Shown here: one piece after another, positions 24,014-34,549 of the stretch | Layout of the letters: each line of letters opens with the position of its first letter | Numbering within the stretch: position 1 is the stretch's first letter | NCBI GenBank assembly: GCA_021014325.1 | Contig: CM037472.1 | Span: forward strand, 2,108,001-2,172,000 | Origin: Plazaster borealis | Taxonomy: Eukaryota; Echinodermata; Asteroidea; Forcipulatida; Labidiasteridae | DNA: 64,000 nt | Direction: 5' to 3' | Program-made: the position numbers and the translations under genes | Notes under the pieces: generated by a model | What the model was told of the DNA's origin: nothing | Databases searched by the model: none | What the model saw: the letters and a program-made list of their open reading frames with translations, nothing else

Positions 24014-24565
24014 GCAGTCTTCACCAGGGTTTGGGAGGCTCGGAGCTGCCACATCTCACGCTGGTCGCTTGGATTTAACGAGGCTAGAATAAACAGAGAA
24101 ACCATCATACACATTTATAATTGTTCAATATTGCTCGGAAATACAGCGATCAAACAAAGTTGTTACCAATTAAATGTGGGTTCGAATACAACTCGGGACG
24201 CCCGTGGATTTATTGTTGCTGCAGGTCTCTGGAAGTTATTATTTAACTAAAGTTCATCGTAGAGCGCAAACCCAAGCCAATGTCAAAGAAAGAAAATGTT
24301 TCCATATTTCTTATATAATTATATGCTATTAGGGCCTATGCTGTACTTTTAGATAAATTTTGTAGAGAAAAAAACCTGAAGATTAACTAGAATTTCAGTG
24401 TGACGTTACAAGAGATGAAATGATTCATTGTTCGTGAATTAAGGTTCATAAATCATGATTCAGAATTATTTATTCATTATTCTTGATTTCAAATTCATAT
24501 TTGTGTATGATTAGAAATTTAAAGAGGTCAAGGGTCACTAGTCAGTTAAGGCAACCTTGTCCAAA

Positions 24566-25248
24566 AACCTTCGAGGTCAAGGCCCAAGTCCGAATCCTGG
24601 GTCTCTGAGGCCAAGGCCAAGGCCGTGAGTCATAGCATTCAATGCCAAGTCCAAGACCGAGTCATAGCATTCAGAGCCAAGGCCAAGTCCGAATCCTGGG
24701 TCTCTGAGGTCAAGGCCAAGGGGAGTCATAGCGTTCAAAGCCAAGGCCAAGTCCGAATCCTGGGTCTCTGAGGCCAAGGCTAAGACTGAGTCATAGCATT
24801 CAAAGCCAAGGCCAAGTCCGAGTCATAGCATTCAAAGCCAAGGCCAAGTCCGAGTCATAGCATTCAAGACCAAGGCCAAGACCGAGTCGTAGCATTCAAA
24901 GCCAAGGCCAAGTCCGAATCCTGGGTCTTTGAGGCCAAGGCTAAGACCAAGTCCTAGCATTCAAAGCCAAGACCAAGTCCGAATCTTGGGTCTTTGAGGC
25001 CAAGGCCAAGACCGAGTCATAGCATTCAAAGCCAAGGCCAAGTCCGAGTCATAGGCCAAATCCGAATCCTGGGTCTTTGAGGCCAAGGCCAAGACCAAGT
25101 CCTAGCATTCAAAGCCAAGACCAAGTCCGAATCCTGGGTCTCTGAGGCCGAAGCCAAGACCGAGTCATAGCATTGAATGCCAAGGCCGAGTCCGAATCCT
25201 GGATCTCTGAGACAAAGGCCAAGACCGAGTCGTAACATTCAAAGCTTA
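24566..25248. repeat. Minisatellite of CAAGGCCAAG units, intron of copy D
   Basis: About 680 bp of the same imperfect units as 19040-19394, roughly twice as long. The minus-strand frames read Gly-Leu/Asp-Pro-Gly-Phe repeats because of the unit composition and are not genes. Confidence 0.8.
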
Positions 25249-25374
25249 GATTAGATATTTTGATATTTAAAGAGGTCATGGGTCACATTTTAGTTAAGGC
25301 AACCTTGTCCAAAGTCTTCCAACCATCCCACGTTTTGCGGGACATTCCTGCATTACTATTTCCCGAAATTTCCG

Positions 25375-25690
25375 TCCGTAATAACCCCCCAAAACAACAT
25401 ACAAGTAAGATTAAAAAGAACAGTCTTCACTTTACGCTTAAAATAATATGTAAATAGTTTGAAAGTGTTAAATGTCAAATGGCAGTTCATTCCATATTGG
25501 GGGCAGCCGATGGAAAGGATCTGTCACCCGATGTTCGTAACAATTTGTTCGTGGGAAAAGATAAACACAACTTGTTGTTTGAACGAAAACAGTAACTGGG
25601 TGATTTCTTAAGACCAATGAGATCACTAATATACTGAGGAGATAAACCTTTTAACGCTTTGTATGTTAAAATGAGAACTTTAAACTCGAC
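25375..25690 (-). mobile_element. LINE 3' end relic, second copy
   Basis: Nearly the same sequence as 19870-20250 (FKVLILTYKALKGLSPQYIS, SGDRSFPSAAP) but cut at its 5' side, where it is fused to the GPCR exon 1 fragment of copy D at about 25684-25690. It arrived by duplication of the receptor intron, not by separate insertion, because the DNA on its other side also matches. Confidence 0.75.
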
Positions 25691-26727
25691 ACCACACCTC
25701 GCCAAAGAACCCGGGGTTCGGAGTAGAGTTGGGTCTAGATGCAGACTATGAAATCTACAATGGAGAGATGCACTAAGAAACCACTGGTATTAGACCGCAG
25801 GGACGGCACACGGAGGAGTACGATGGCAACCAGTAAGCTACCAGTGATACCAACCACGCTGATTATGCAGTAGAGAGCTAAGACGAATTTGGTGAAAGCA
25901 TCGCTGTCTCCCGTTGTTGCATCTCCATCACTTTGTACTTCCATAAGGGAGACATCAGATAGGTTAAATTGCTCCATGAAGAACGTTGAGAGATACATTC
26001 CTTTTCTGGAGTGCTCTATATCCTTGTTAATTGTATCTCCCTAATCAGATTAATTAGTGTTACACAATTCAGTTCCAGTTTATTCGTGGTCTAATCAGTG
26101 AGTTCGTTTATCAAGCGATCACAACCGTCTTCTCTTGTTTCGCTACTTTAAGCTGACTGTTTTCGAACGGTGGATACTGACTGAATGTTATTGTGTAACT
26201 GCCAAGTCTTGAGTAATGACCACTCTTAAAAAACAAGCCACTGACAAAAGGGAAATTTTCAATAAAGACTTTAGTTTAATACAGAAACAAATTTACCAGT
26301 ACAAGGCAATTGTCCCTTAATAATAGTCAGCATAATAGGCTTTTAATTTGAAGTCGTTTTGTCGTCTACAACTTACGTTTTTTTGTAAATGCGAAACCAT
26401 TTATCTTCCCGGGGGTCAGTGCGCGTTCACGAAGTCTTTGTCTGCGACGAAAAGGCTTTAGTTTCATCTTATTCGGCAAACAAAGCCTGCGGGTTGATCA
26501 AAGTTAATTAAAAGGGCCTGACATAAAGCATTTTCATAAGACGATAATTTCTTTTTCTAAAAAGAAAACCGAATTCCCTTTTTGCCGACATCGATTCAGT
26601 AGTTTGTTAAAACCCAAATGCATTTCCATATTATGAAGACAAAGTGGGTCACCTTTCAGACTTGTACCGGTACCTTTAGAAAATTCTTGTATTTCCGGGA
26701 ACTTTGAGCACATCACTCTAAAACTCC

Positions 26728-27018
26728 CGGGTCAAAATATACTCGGATCCCGGGTCCCACGGGGCCTGACCCAGACTTCTGGGTCATGCTGACCCAGAAA
26801 CTTGATAAGAATTGCATTTTAGCATGGATTCTGCATCAGTTTGATAGATAGATAGACAGATAAATGGTTTGTTTATTATTTCAAAATAAAAAAAAGACAT
26901 CACAATCAGAAGCATTGCTTCTAAATTATTTATCAATTTCTTGGTAATTTTGACACAGATTCCGCGTCATTTGACCCATAAATGGGTCAGACCCCCCCCC
27001 CGGACCCGGAACCCGGTA
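26728..27018. repeat. Hairpin-type repeat with GGGTCAG/CTGACCC words
   Basis: GGATCCCGGGTCCCACGGGG followed by CCTGACCCA at the left is answered at the right by TGGGTCAGACC, a C-run and GGACCCGGAACCCGG. Further copies of TTCTGGGTCATG and TTGACCCATAAATGGGTC lie in between. Matching elements lie at about 30760-30960 and, shortened, at 52797-52893 in the paralogous flanks. Confidence 0.5.
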
Positions 27019-27453
27019 AATATTTCGTTGTAAGGGCAAGTAAAATTTACAGTTTACTAACCCAGTGGGATACTTTACAAAAAGCTTTAGCACAAGGTCT
27101 GATATAAGACCGGCTCTTAGAACGTGTCCCCCGAAATAATTGCCAACTAGCAGTGGCAGTACGTCCAGAACGCCGAATAATGTTCTATCCGCTGTAGCTA
27201 ACGGACATTCATAATTCTGACGCGGCCTAAAGTCCTTCCACTAAGCACAGAAAACCATGGTGTGACAGTCATCCTAGCAGGTTATTGACTATTAAAACAA
27301 TTGCCTTTAGAAACTCACAATGGCGCACAACTATGTGTGTATTACCAAAATTACTCCCATTTTGTGCATCACTTTTTTTCCTTTGTTTAAACTGTCCTAC
27401 ATTAATTAACAGACTGGAAGTCTTATTTGAACATGTCCATTTTTCATTTTCAG

Positions 27454-27600
27454 TTTTGTGGAATGGGTCAAAGATTTGCACACGAGTTGCTAGCGTCCCT
27501 CTGTCAGACACACAACGAGGTATTTCTGGAGAGTTTCTTGAAGCAAAACACAGAAGAGAGCGACTTCATTTAACCATGGGCTATTCCATTCAGAGGCGAG
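27454..27600 (+). pseudogene. Exon-like block of unknown gene, copy 1 (disrupted)
   Basis: A plus-strand block with a textbook acceptor (TTTTTCATTTTCAG, ending 27453) and donor (GAG|GTGAGTTCC at 27601). It encodes FCGMGQRFAHELLASLCQTH and continues through NEVFLESFLKQN, then hits TAA after a 1-base deletion relative to the copy at 53967-54114. I do not recognise the protein. It lies between receptor genes and is transcribed, if at all, in the opposite direction to them. Confidence 0.45.
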
Positions 27601-28054
27601 GTGAGTTCCATTCTTGTATAGTATCAGAGTCGGAAAGATGCGTGCAAACGGAGAAAGGTTGCGACTTGATATCTATACACGTAAACACGGGGTAAAGTAT
27701 GTGAAGGCGGGAGAGATATTATAATATTCTTCCTCACTGGGTATACCAATATTCCGGTCTTGGTAGATTTCAGACGCCCCTTGAGAAGTCTCCAAGGGTA
27801 AAATAGACACACATTGGCCACGTTGTTGTATATTGCTATAAATAGGATAGCTTAATTATTTTATTGTTTAGCTGAGAAATCGCTTATAATGTTTCAATCG
27901 ACATGGAGTATGACCATGTGCTGAAGGCGAGGCGGTAAGGGGATTCAAACGCCAATCCCCGACCCCTGACCTGCACACACTCGTGTAACTATTTCACTCA
28001 TATTTCCATCAGTTTTATGGTGGATCAGATCAACTGTACTAATTATGAAAATGC

Positions 28055-28660
28055 ATTACTATGAACCAATAACCTATCAACTTCAAGGAAGTACGGACTT
28101 GCATTTATCTATATCATTCTTCATCTACCATGTTAAGGATGAACGTACATGGAGAGGTTATCCCAATCTCAAGTCTTAAGTGGTGACGGTGGTCCTCTGG
28201 CAAAGTTTAACTCCCCCCTGTCTTTTTAACGGCTTTGTCTTGCTAGGGTTAACCCTCCGTGGTATTCCATCCGGATGCATATATAAAATATAAATGGTTG
28301 TTTATTGTTCATAACTTGTTCATAACGTGCTGTATTTTCTTTATTGTACTTCCTTTTTTTAAGAACAGCCTGGGCCACTAGCTGTACTGGGCTATATGAA
28401 ACTTTATTTTTAGAAATTATTAATTAAGTGATTTATATAACACATTATCACAAGCATAACAACGCCGTTACAAATGACTTCAATTGCTGCAACCGAAATG
28501 AGCAATATGATCTTGTACGAAATCCTTGACAAAAACGACATTGTGTCTGTTTTCCACTAAGACCAAGAATGTGACGAACTTTTCACAGTTTTTTGTTGTT
28601 AATGTGTTCGGTGAAAACTACCTAGAGGGTGTGAACGGTTTCAAAATCCAATGATGTATT
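28055..28660. repeat. Duplicated intergenic module U, copy 3
   Basis: Colinear with 11690-12204, including AACTTCAAGGAAGTACGGAC, GGTGGTCCTCTGGC and CATAACAACGCCGTTACAAA. No gene seen. Confidence 0.6.
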
Positions 28661-29781
28661 AACATTACAATATAACAAACACAGAATATTTTAACAAAAG
28701 TATGATTATTGACTCTCAAATGCAGGCCATCTTAGGCTGGTTTTGAAATGACGGGGTCGTTTTTTGTAAAAGTTTGACTCGGTTACCAAATGAAGTTTTG
28801 TCAAGACCTGGCAGTATGAACTTTATAATTTGTGAGCTGTCGGTTTGAAATTTGGCAATTCCGCAATGTACTTTATCTTTAACTAAAACTGGATGTAACA
28901 TGGTGCATTAAACAACGTAAACCACTTGTAATGTACTAAGATAGTGCGTGAATATATTTTACATCAGCATAGGATCACCAAAAGCTAGGCGCCATTTTAT
29001 TAAACATAACACCAAAAATCCGCGTCTTGGCTGCTCAGAAACGCCCTCAATGTTCAAGAACATTCTATTCGTAAATAATGTGACACTGCTTTAAACTAAT
29101 GATGCAAAGATTTGCTTCATTTCGTTCAACGTACTAAGAAATGGACGATCGGACCGTGCCAGTGTTTCGTTATAAATACATGCTGAATATCTCAACAATT
29201 ATTGGCAAACTATAGGTTTCCAACAGTAATCAATAAATAATGAAAGTTCACACAACAAAATTACTTTCACAAATACCAAATTTCGTAGTTTTAACTGTTA
29301 TTCCCATAAATAGAGTAACTTCACCCCAACTCAAGTTTAAAACCCACCACTGAAAAATACATGTTTGTGAATAAAACGATAAAGTCTGCTAATCTTTATC
29401 TTGAAAATGTACGACAATTTTTAAGGCAACCGAAAACACATCAGAAATACGATAGCCGTCTGTATCGCTCCACTTCGCCAACGTTGGCGGCGCGCAACTC
29501 ATCAAAAAATATTCGCACACGTTTTAATGGCGAACATTCTTTAGTTTTGCGCTAGCGGAGCGCACCCCTGGTTTTAAGTTTTCTTATTTGTAGTTCTTTG
29601 AAAGTAATACAATATGAATGTGTTCACTCTTCACAATGTTCATGCAGTTAAACCGTTGTGCAGGACACAAAATCAAAAAGGGGGCTGCTGCCGTAATGAC
29701 AGGAAACAGTAATTTTCCCCAAACTCCCCGCATGTTTTTTCCCACCGTGATCTTCTTCTCCCCTATTGATTGGAGACGGTC
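28661..29781. repeat. Downstream module type T2, copy E
   Basis: Colinear with 14138-15097 and 54551-55764. It preserves the pre-insertion state of two MITE sites that are occupied in the copy H flank (compare 28905-28945 with 54745-55110). Confidence 0.6.
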
Positions 29782-30122
29782 TCAGACACAGTCAGTACCG
29801 GTCGCTACACCGTCAACCACCTGGTTCGAATCCCGCTGTCTACAGAAAAGCTCCCTGATCCCTTTACGGAACGGCTTGTTGGTCATGGTGTAAATGACTG
29901 GATTTACACAGGAATTACCCACGGCCAAGATGACAGTGAGACGGTGGAATGCTCCACCTGAAAACATTGGAACACCGAAATTGAAGAGCAGGTACCTGAC
30001 TTGGCATGGAATCCAGCACACACCGAATGTTATGACGCAGGCCAGGAGCGTCTTCACCAGGGTTTGTGAGACTCGGAGCTGCCACATTTCTCGCTGGTCA
30101 CTTGGATTGAAACCCAACGAGG
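29782..30122 (-). pseudogene. GPCR copy E: orphan exon 2
   Basis: Only the second exon is present, with a good acceptor (TTTTTCAG at 30123-30130). It encodes ASLGFNPSDQREMWQLR, TM6 with CWIPCQVRYLLF (Cys replaces the usual Asn after CWIP), ECL3 PMFSGGAFHRL, TM7 NPVIY and helix 8 NKPFRKGIREL. The tail is frameshifted by a 4-bp CAGT duplication near 29790, ending GTDCV. There is no exon 1 before the next gene: DNA of the P2 upstream type begins within about 300 bp of the acceptor, so one deletion removed the intron and exon 1. It could only be expressed by splicing from another copy's exon 1, which I consider unlikely. Confidence 0.85.
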
Positions 30123-30219
30123 CTGAAAAATATGATGAAATTGTCCTAAATAAACACATTAATTCAAATTTGTGAGCGCGGCTCGGAAAAATCTTCTTCA
30201 ACGGCTTTTATATTAAGTA

Positions 30220-31960
30220 TTTTCACCGATGGTTTGACATTAATATTTAGGAGGTTAAAAATGCCGTTCGTGGCTGGTTCGTTGACTATGCATTTTTGTC
30301 ATAAATTTATGTTTTAAATTTGTTTGAAGATCCGGTTCTTGGTCGGTGCGTTTGCCTTTGCTTGTATTTGTTTGTCTTTTTAGTCAGCATACTTGGATTC
30401 ATGAGCAATTTAAGCCATACCCCTTGCTCTAATATTCTTCGCCAGGGTCAGTGCGCGTTTCACGAAGTCTTTGTCTGCGACAAAAAGGCTTCCTTTTAAT
30501 CTTATTTGGCAAACAAGGCCTGCGGTTTGATCAAAGTCAATATAAAGGGCCTGACATAAAGCATTTTATAAGACGATAATTTCCTTTCTAAAGAGAAAAT
30601 CGAATTCCCTTTTTGCCGACATCGATTCAGTTATTTGTAATGAACAGGGTTTAAGACCAAAGAGCATTTCCATATTATGAAGAAAAAGGGGGTCACCTTA
30701 TAGACTTGTACCATTAGAGAATTCTTGTATATCCGGGGAAATTGGAGCACATTCTTGGGTTAGAATTGACTCGGATCCCGGTCCCAGTTGGCCTGACCCA
30801 TTTCAGGGTCATGCTGACCCGGAAACTTGATAAAAATGAAACTTGATGAATATAAGCATGGATTCTGCGTCAGTTTGATCCATTTCTTGGTCATTTTGAC
30901 ACAGATTCCGGGTCATTTGACCCATAAATAGATCAGACCCCCCCGACCTGGAACCGGATAATTTTTTATTTGTAAAAGTGAGGTTTGTTTAATGCAAATT
31001 AGCGTCAACTGCCCTAACATGTTCCAGGGCTCGATTTGACAAAGAGCTAAGATTGATCTTAACTGCGAACCAATTTTAATGATAAGCAAAGTGAGATGTC
31101 AAAATCACTGGGCCTATGCCTATATGTTGATATTGACAACTCATCTTAAGGTGAATCATTAATCGACTCCAGATCACTCTTCTTCATTGTACTGGTTGAG
31201 TATGCTACCATTAATACAACAGAAAGATACATTATGACAATAAACATGGGATACTAAAACTTCCTTGGGGGCAAGTAACATGCACAGTTTACTAGCCAAG
31301 TGGGCTACTTTTATTAGTGCAAGGTCTGACGTAAGACCGGCTCTTAGAACGTGTCCTAATTATCTGCCAACTAGGCAGTGGCTACGTCCGGAACGCCGAA
31401 ATGTTCTGCAACTTGCTGTAGCTATTACGGCCATTCATAGCCATACATTCGGCCATTCATAACAGACTGAAAGTCTTATTTGAACATGTCAATTTTTCCT
31501 TTTTCAGTTTTCTTGAATGGGTCAAAGTTTTGCACACGAATTGCCAACGTCCCTCTGCCAGGCACACGGTATTTCTGGAGAGTTTCTTGAAACAAAACAC
31601 AGAAGAAATTGACTTCATTTTAACCGTGGATATTCCATTCAGAGGAGAGGTGAGTTCAAGTATTTTATAGAATCAGAGTCGGAAAGATGCATGCAAACGG
31701 AGAAAGGTTGCGACGTGATGTTATACACGTAAACATGGCATAAAATATGTGAACGCGGTAGAGTGGGTGAAGAAAATAAAGAGTATTTGATGCGTACAAC
31801 AAAGAATATCCTTTCTCTCTTGGGTAGCAATATTCCGGTCTTGGTAGATTTTTGACGCCTCTGAAGAAGTCTTCAAAAGTATTAAACATAGAGACACATT
31901 GAAATCATTGTTGTATAATGTTGTAAATAGGAGCTTATGTTATTGTTTTGCTAAGCAATC
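30220..31960. repeat. Long upstream module type P2, copy E
   Basis: Colinear with 25978-28054 from GGTCAGTGCGCGTT (about 30448) onward. It includes the GGGTCAG hairpin repeat (about 30760-30960) and the exon-like block (31508-31649), and ends at a decayed GTTGTAAATAGGAGC (about 31920). The gene it once preceded is missing its first exon. Confidence 0.55.
31508..31649 (+). pseudogene. Exon-like block of unknown gene, copy 2 (disrupted)
   Basis: Same block as 27454-27600 with acceptor TTTTTCAG and donor GAG|GTGAGTTC preserved. The third codon is TGA where the other copies read GGA, and a 5-bp deletion follows CAGGCACAC, so it is dead. Confidence 0.45.
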
Positions 31961-32810
31961 GCTTACAAGGTTTCTTAACACCCTTAACTAAGGGGAGGGA
32001 CCAATGAATCATTACACACAATTACTAATTAAGTAATTTCTCGAAAGTCTAATAACTGGGGGGAGTCACATTCCTTGATATCCTAGAATGGACCATTCCA
32101 CATATCGTAGAGGGGGGTCAGGCCCAAGATTTTTTATATATTTTGTTTTACAGGATTTTTTCAAGAAATATAAGGGCATTGCCATGCCATTGAGAACTTG
32201 GATAACTAGAGAAATATACCAATTACTGGTTGCTAAATGACTAAAATAATATTAAACAATAGCTGGGCATGTAAAGAACACTTAGATGTAAAAATTATTG
32301 GGAAATGCACATATTTAGTAATATTTAGTAATATTGGCCCCTTTGTCTCTCGGAATAAAGTGGGTGGGTGTGTTTCCACGCCCCTAAAAGGTTAGCTAAT
32401 TAGGGAAAATAAATCAATTACTGGGTAATTAATGAACTCAAATAATTCTAGACAATTGCTGAGCATGTAAAGAAGTCTCTCATATGTAAAATATTATCGG
32501 AAATGCACAGAAAACATTTTAAATATATATTGGATGGTGTGGTATGATCTATTGGACCTTTCAATACTTATACAAGGAATGCAAAATCACATTGTAAGAT
32601 AAACAATGAAATTGTACGAAAGTCATTTTAAAATGTAAATCAAATGGACATAAATGAACAGATGAAATCAATGGTAGGGGAAGAGTTGAAGTCTAGACTA
32701 TTAAGTGTAGAGAGTCGTGCGTAGAACGTCTCTAAACTTACTTGTCCAATCTCCTTAACTTAACCGTTTGAATCCCTACGATAACAAATGTGATTCTACG
32801 TCAGCTATAC
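31961..32810. other. Stretch with no recognised gene
   Basis: AT-rich sequence without a convincing coding frame or bounded element. Short local direct repeats (ATATTTAGTAATATTTAGTA near 32310) are visible. Confidence 0.35.
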
Positions 32811-33184
32811 TTAAAGGCACTGTACACGTTTGGTAATTACTCAAAATATGTATAAGCATAAAAACTGACTTGGTAACGAGCAACGGAGAGCTGTTGAGAG
32901 TATAAGACATTGTGAGAAACCACTCCCTCTAAAGTAACGTAGTTTTTGAGAAAGATGTAATTTCTCACTAAAATAATAAAAACTTCTTGCAAGAAGTTTT
33001 TATTCCGATCTGAAAGCACACAAATTTGTACAACAAGAGTGTTTTTTCTTTCGTCATTTTCTTGCAACTTTGATGACCAATTGAGCCCAAATTTTCACAG
33101 ACTTGTTATTTTATGCATATGTTGGGATACACCAAATGAGAACACTGGTCTTTGACAATTACCAAACGTGTACGACGCCTTTAA
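32811..33184 (-). mobile_element. MITE of the ACACGTTTGGTAATTGTC family, reversed
   Basis: Starts TTAAAGGCACTGTACACGTT and ends ACGTGTACGACGCCTTTAA, with TTAA at both edges. It is inverted relative to 16105-16484. It contains the palindrome AACTTCTTGCAAGAAGTT near 32979. Confidence 0.72.
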
Positions 33185-33219
33185 GTCTATGGAGTTCCCG
33201 CAGTTAAGGGTTTTAAGGC

Positions 33220-34030
33220 GATACATCAAGACGATACATCAATCGACATATAGGAGGACCGTATGCTGAAGGCGAGGCGGGTAAGGGGGTTCAAACGCCA
33301 ATACCGACCCCTGACCTACCCTCACCCGTGTTAATTTCACAAATAATTGTATGAGTTTCATGGTGGATCAGATCGACTGTACTAATTATGAACATTCAGT
33401 ATTATGAATCAATAACCCATTAACTTCAAGGAAGTACGGACTTGCATTTATCTCATCATTATTCATCTACCATGTTAAGGACGAACGTACATGTGGAGGT
33501 TATCTCAATTTCAAGTCCTAACTGGTTACGGTGGTCCTTTGGCCCAGTTTTTACCCCGGTCTTTTTACCGGCATTGTCTTACTGTGTTTATCCCTTCGTG
33601 GTATTCCATCCGGATAATATGCGTTTATAAAATTAAATAGGTTGTTTATTGTTTATAACTTGTTCATTATCGTGCTGTATTTTTATCGTCTTTTATTTGT
33701 TAAAGTACAGTTTGTGTCCGCTACAATGGACCACTAGCTGTACTGGGCTATATGTGATTTCTTCTTATAAATTATTAATTAAGTGATTTATAAAACACAT
33801 TATTACAAGCATAACCACGCCGTTACAAATGACTTAAATTGCTTCAACCGAAATTAGCAAAATGTGCGTGCACTAAATCCTGAACGACATTGTTTCTGTT
33901 TTCCACTAAGACCAAGAATGTGAGAAACTTTTCACAGTTTTTTTTAATGTGTTCGGTGAAAACTATCTATACGATGTGAACTATTTCAAAATCCAATGAT
34001 GTATTAACATTATAAAATAACAAACACAAA
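33220..34030. repeat. GC block plus duplicated module U, copy 4
   Basis: The block GGCGAGGCGGGTAAGGGGGT (about 33269) is followed by a full U module (about 33380-33990), colinear with the other copies. It continues into AGCGGAGCGCACCCCTGG, which belongs to the end of the T2 module, so most of T2 is deleted here. Confidence 0.55.
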
Positions 34031-34083
34031 ATACGTTAAGCGGAGCGCACCCCTGGTTTTAAGTTTTCTAATTCGTTGTTCTT

Positions 34084-34459
34084 TTAAAGGCATCGTACAC
34101 GTTTGGAAATTGTCAAAGACCAGTGTTCTCACTTGGTGTATCCCAACATATGCATAAAATAACAAGCCTGTGAAAATTTGGGCTCAATTGGTCATCGAAG
34201 TTGCAAGAAAATGATGACAGAAAAAACACCCTTGTTGTACAAATTTGTTTGCTTTCAGATAGAATAATAAAAACTTCTTGCAAGAAGTTTTTATTTTTTT
34301 AGTGGGAAATTACCTCTTTCTCAATAACTACGTTACTTCAGAGGGAGTCGTTTCTCACAATGTTTTATACTATCAACAGCTCTCTGTTGCTCGTTACCAA
34401 GTCAGTTTTTATGCTAATATATATTTTGAGTAATTACCAAACGTGTACGATGCCTTTAT
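34084..34459 (+). mobile_element. MITE of the ACACGTTTGGTAATTGTC family, 3' flank of copy F
   Basis: Begins TTAAAGGCATCGTACACGTT and ends ACGTGTACGATGCCTTTAT (TTAA mutated to TTAT). It contains AAACTTCTTGCAAGAAGTTT. It lies 90 bp beyond the stop codon of receptor F. Confidence 0.7.
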
Positions 34460-34549
34460 AAGTTAATAATGAAAGTATGAACTCATCAATATTCATGCAA
34501 AGTGCAGGACACAAAATCAAAAAGGGAGTTGCTGCCTTAATGATATGAA

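Larger units (their letters stand above)
24016..25977 (-). pseudogene. GPCR copy D (fragmentary pseudogene)
   Basis: Exon 1 pieces span 25684-25977, starting at ATG 25975-25977 (MEQFNLSDVS). TM1 and part of TM2 are present. A 26-bp deletion near 25741 then shifts the frame and removes the end of TM2, and the exon stops in ECL1 (TPNPGFFGEVWCRV) at 25684, where it fuses to a LINE relic at the shared word TAAA. TM3 to TM5 and the donor are absent. The exon 2 remnant is only 24016-24083 (QREMWQLRASQTLVK region), with an acceptor changed to TAG (24084-24086) and a 6-bp deletion; TM6, TM7 and the tail have been replaced by the LTR element. The N-terminal sequence resembles the scrap at 41398-41477 more than copies A to C. 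Confidence 0.85.
25978..28054. repeat. Long upstream module type P2, copy D
   Basis: A 2-kb flank shared, with gaps, with 30220-31960 (E), 41478-42180 (scrap J) and 52029-54550 (G). It begins GAAGAACGTTGAGAG next to the start codon and carries GGTCAGTGCGCGTT (about 26415), GACATCGATTCAGTA, a hairpin of CCCGGGTC/GACCCGG words (26728-27018) and an exon-like block on the plus strand (27454-27600). It ends with the same GCTATAAATAGGATAGC word as P1 (about 27834). It is P1 with about 1.6 kb of extra DNA inside. Confidence 0.6.

Noticed and set aside
23448..24092. Continuous frame running from gag into receptor sequence, as a possible fusion gene
   Set aside because: The receptor part is read antisense, so the fused residues are meaningless. 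The gag upstream is also stopped and frameshifted.
24577..25238. Gly-Leu-rich minus-strand frames
   Set aside because: Direct product of the CAAGGCCAAG minisatellite.
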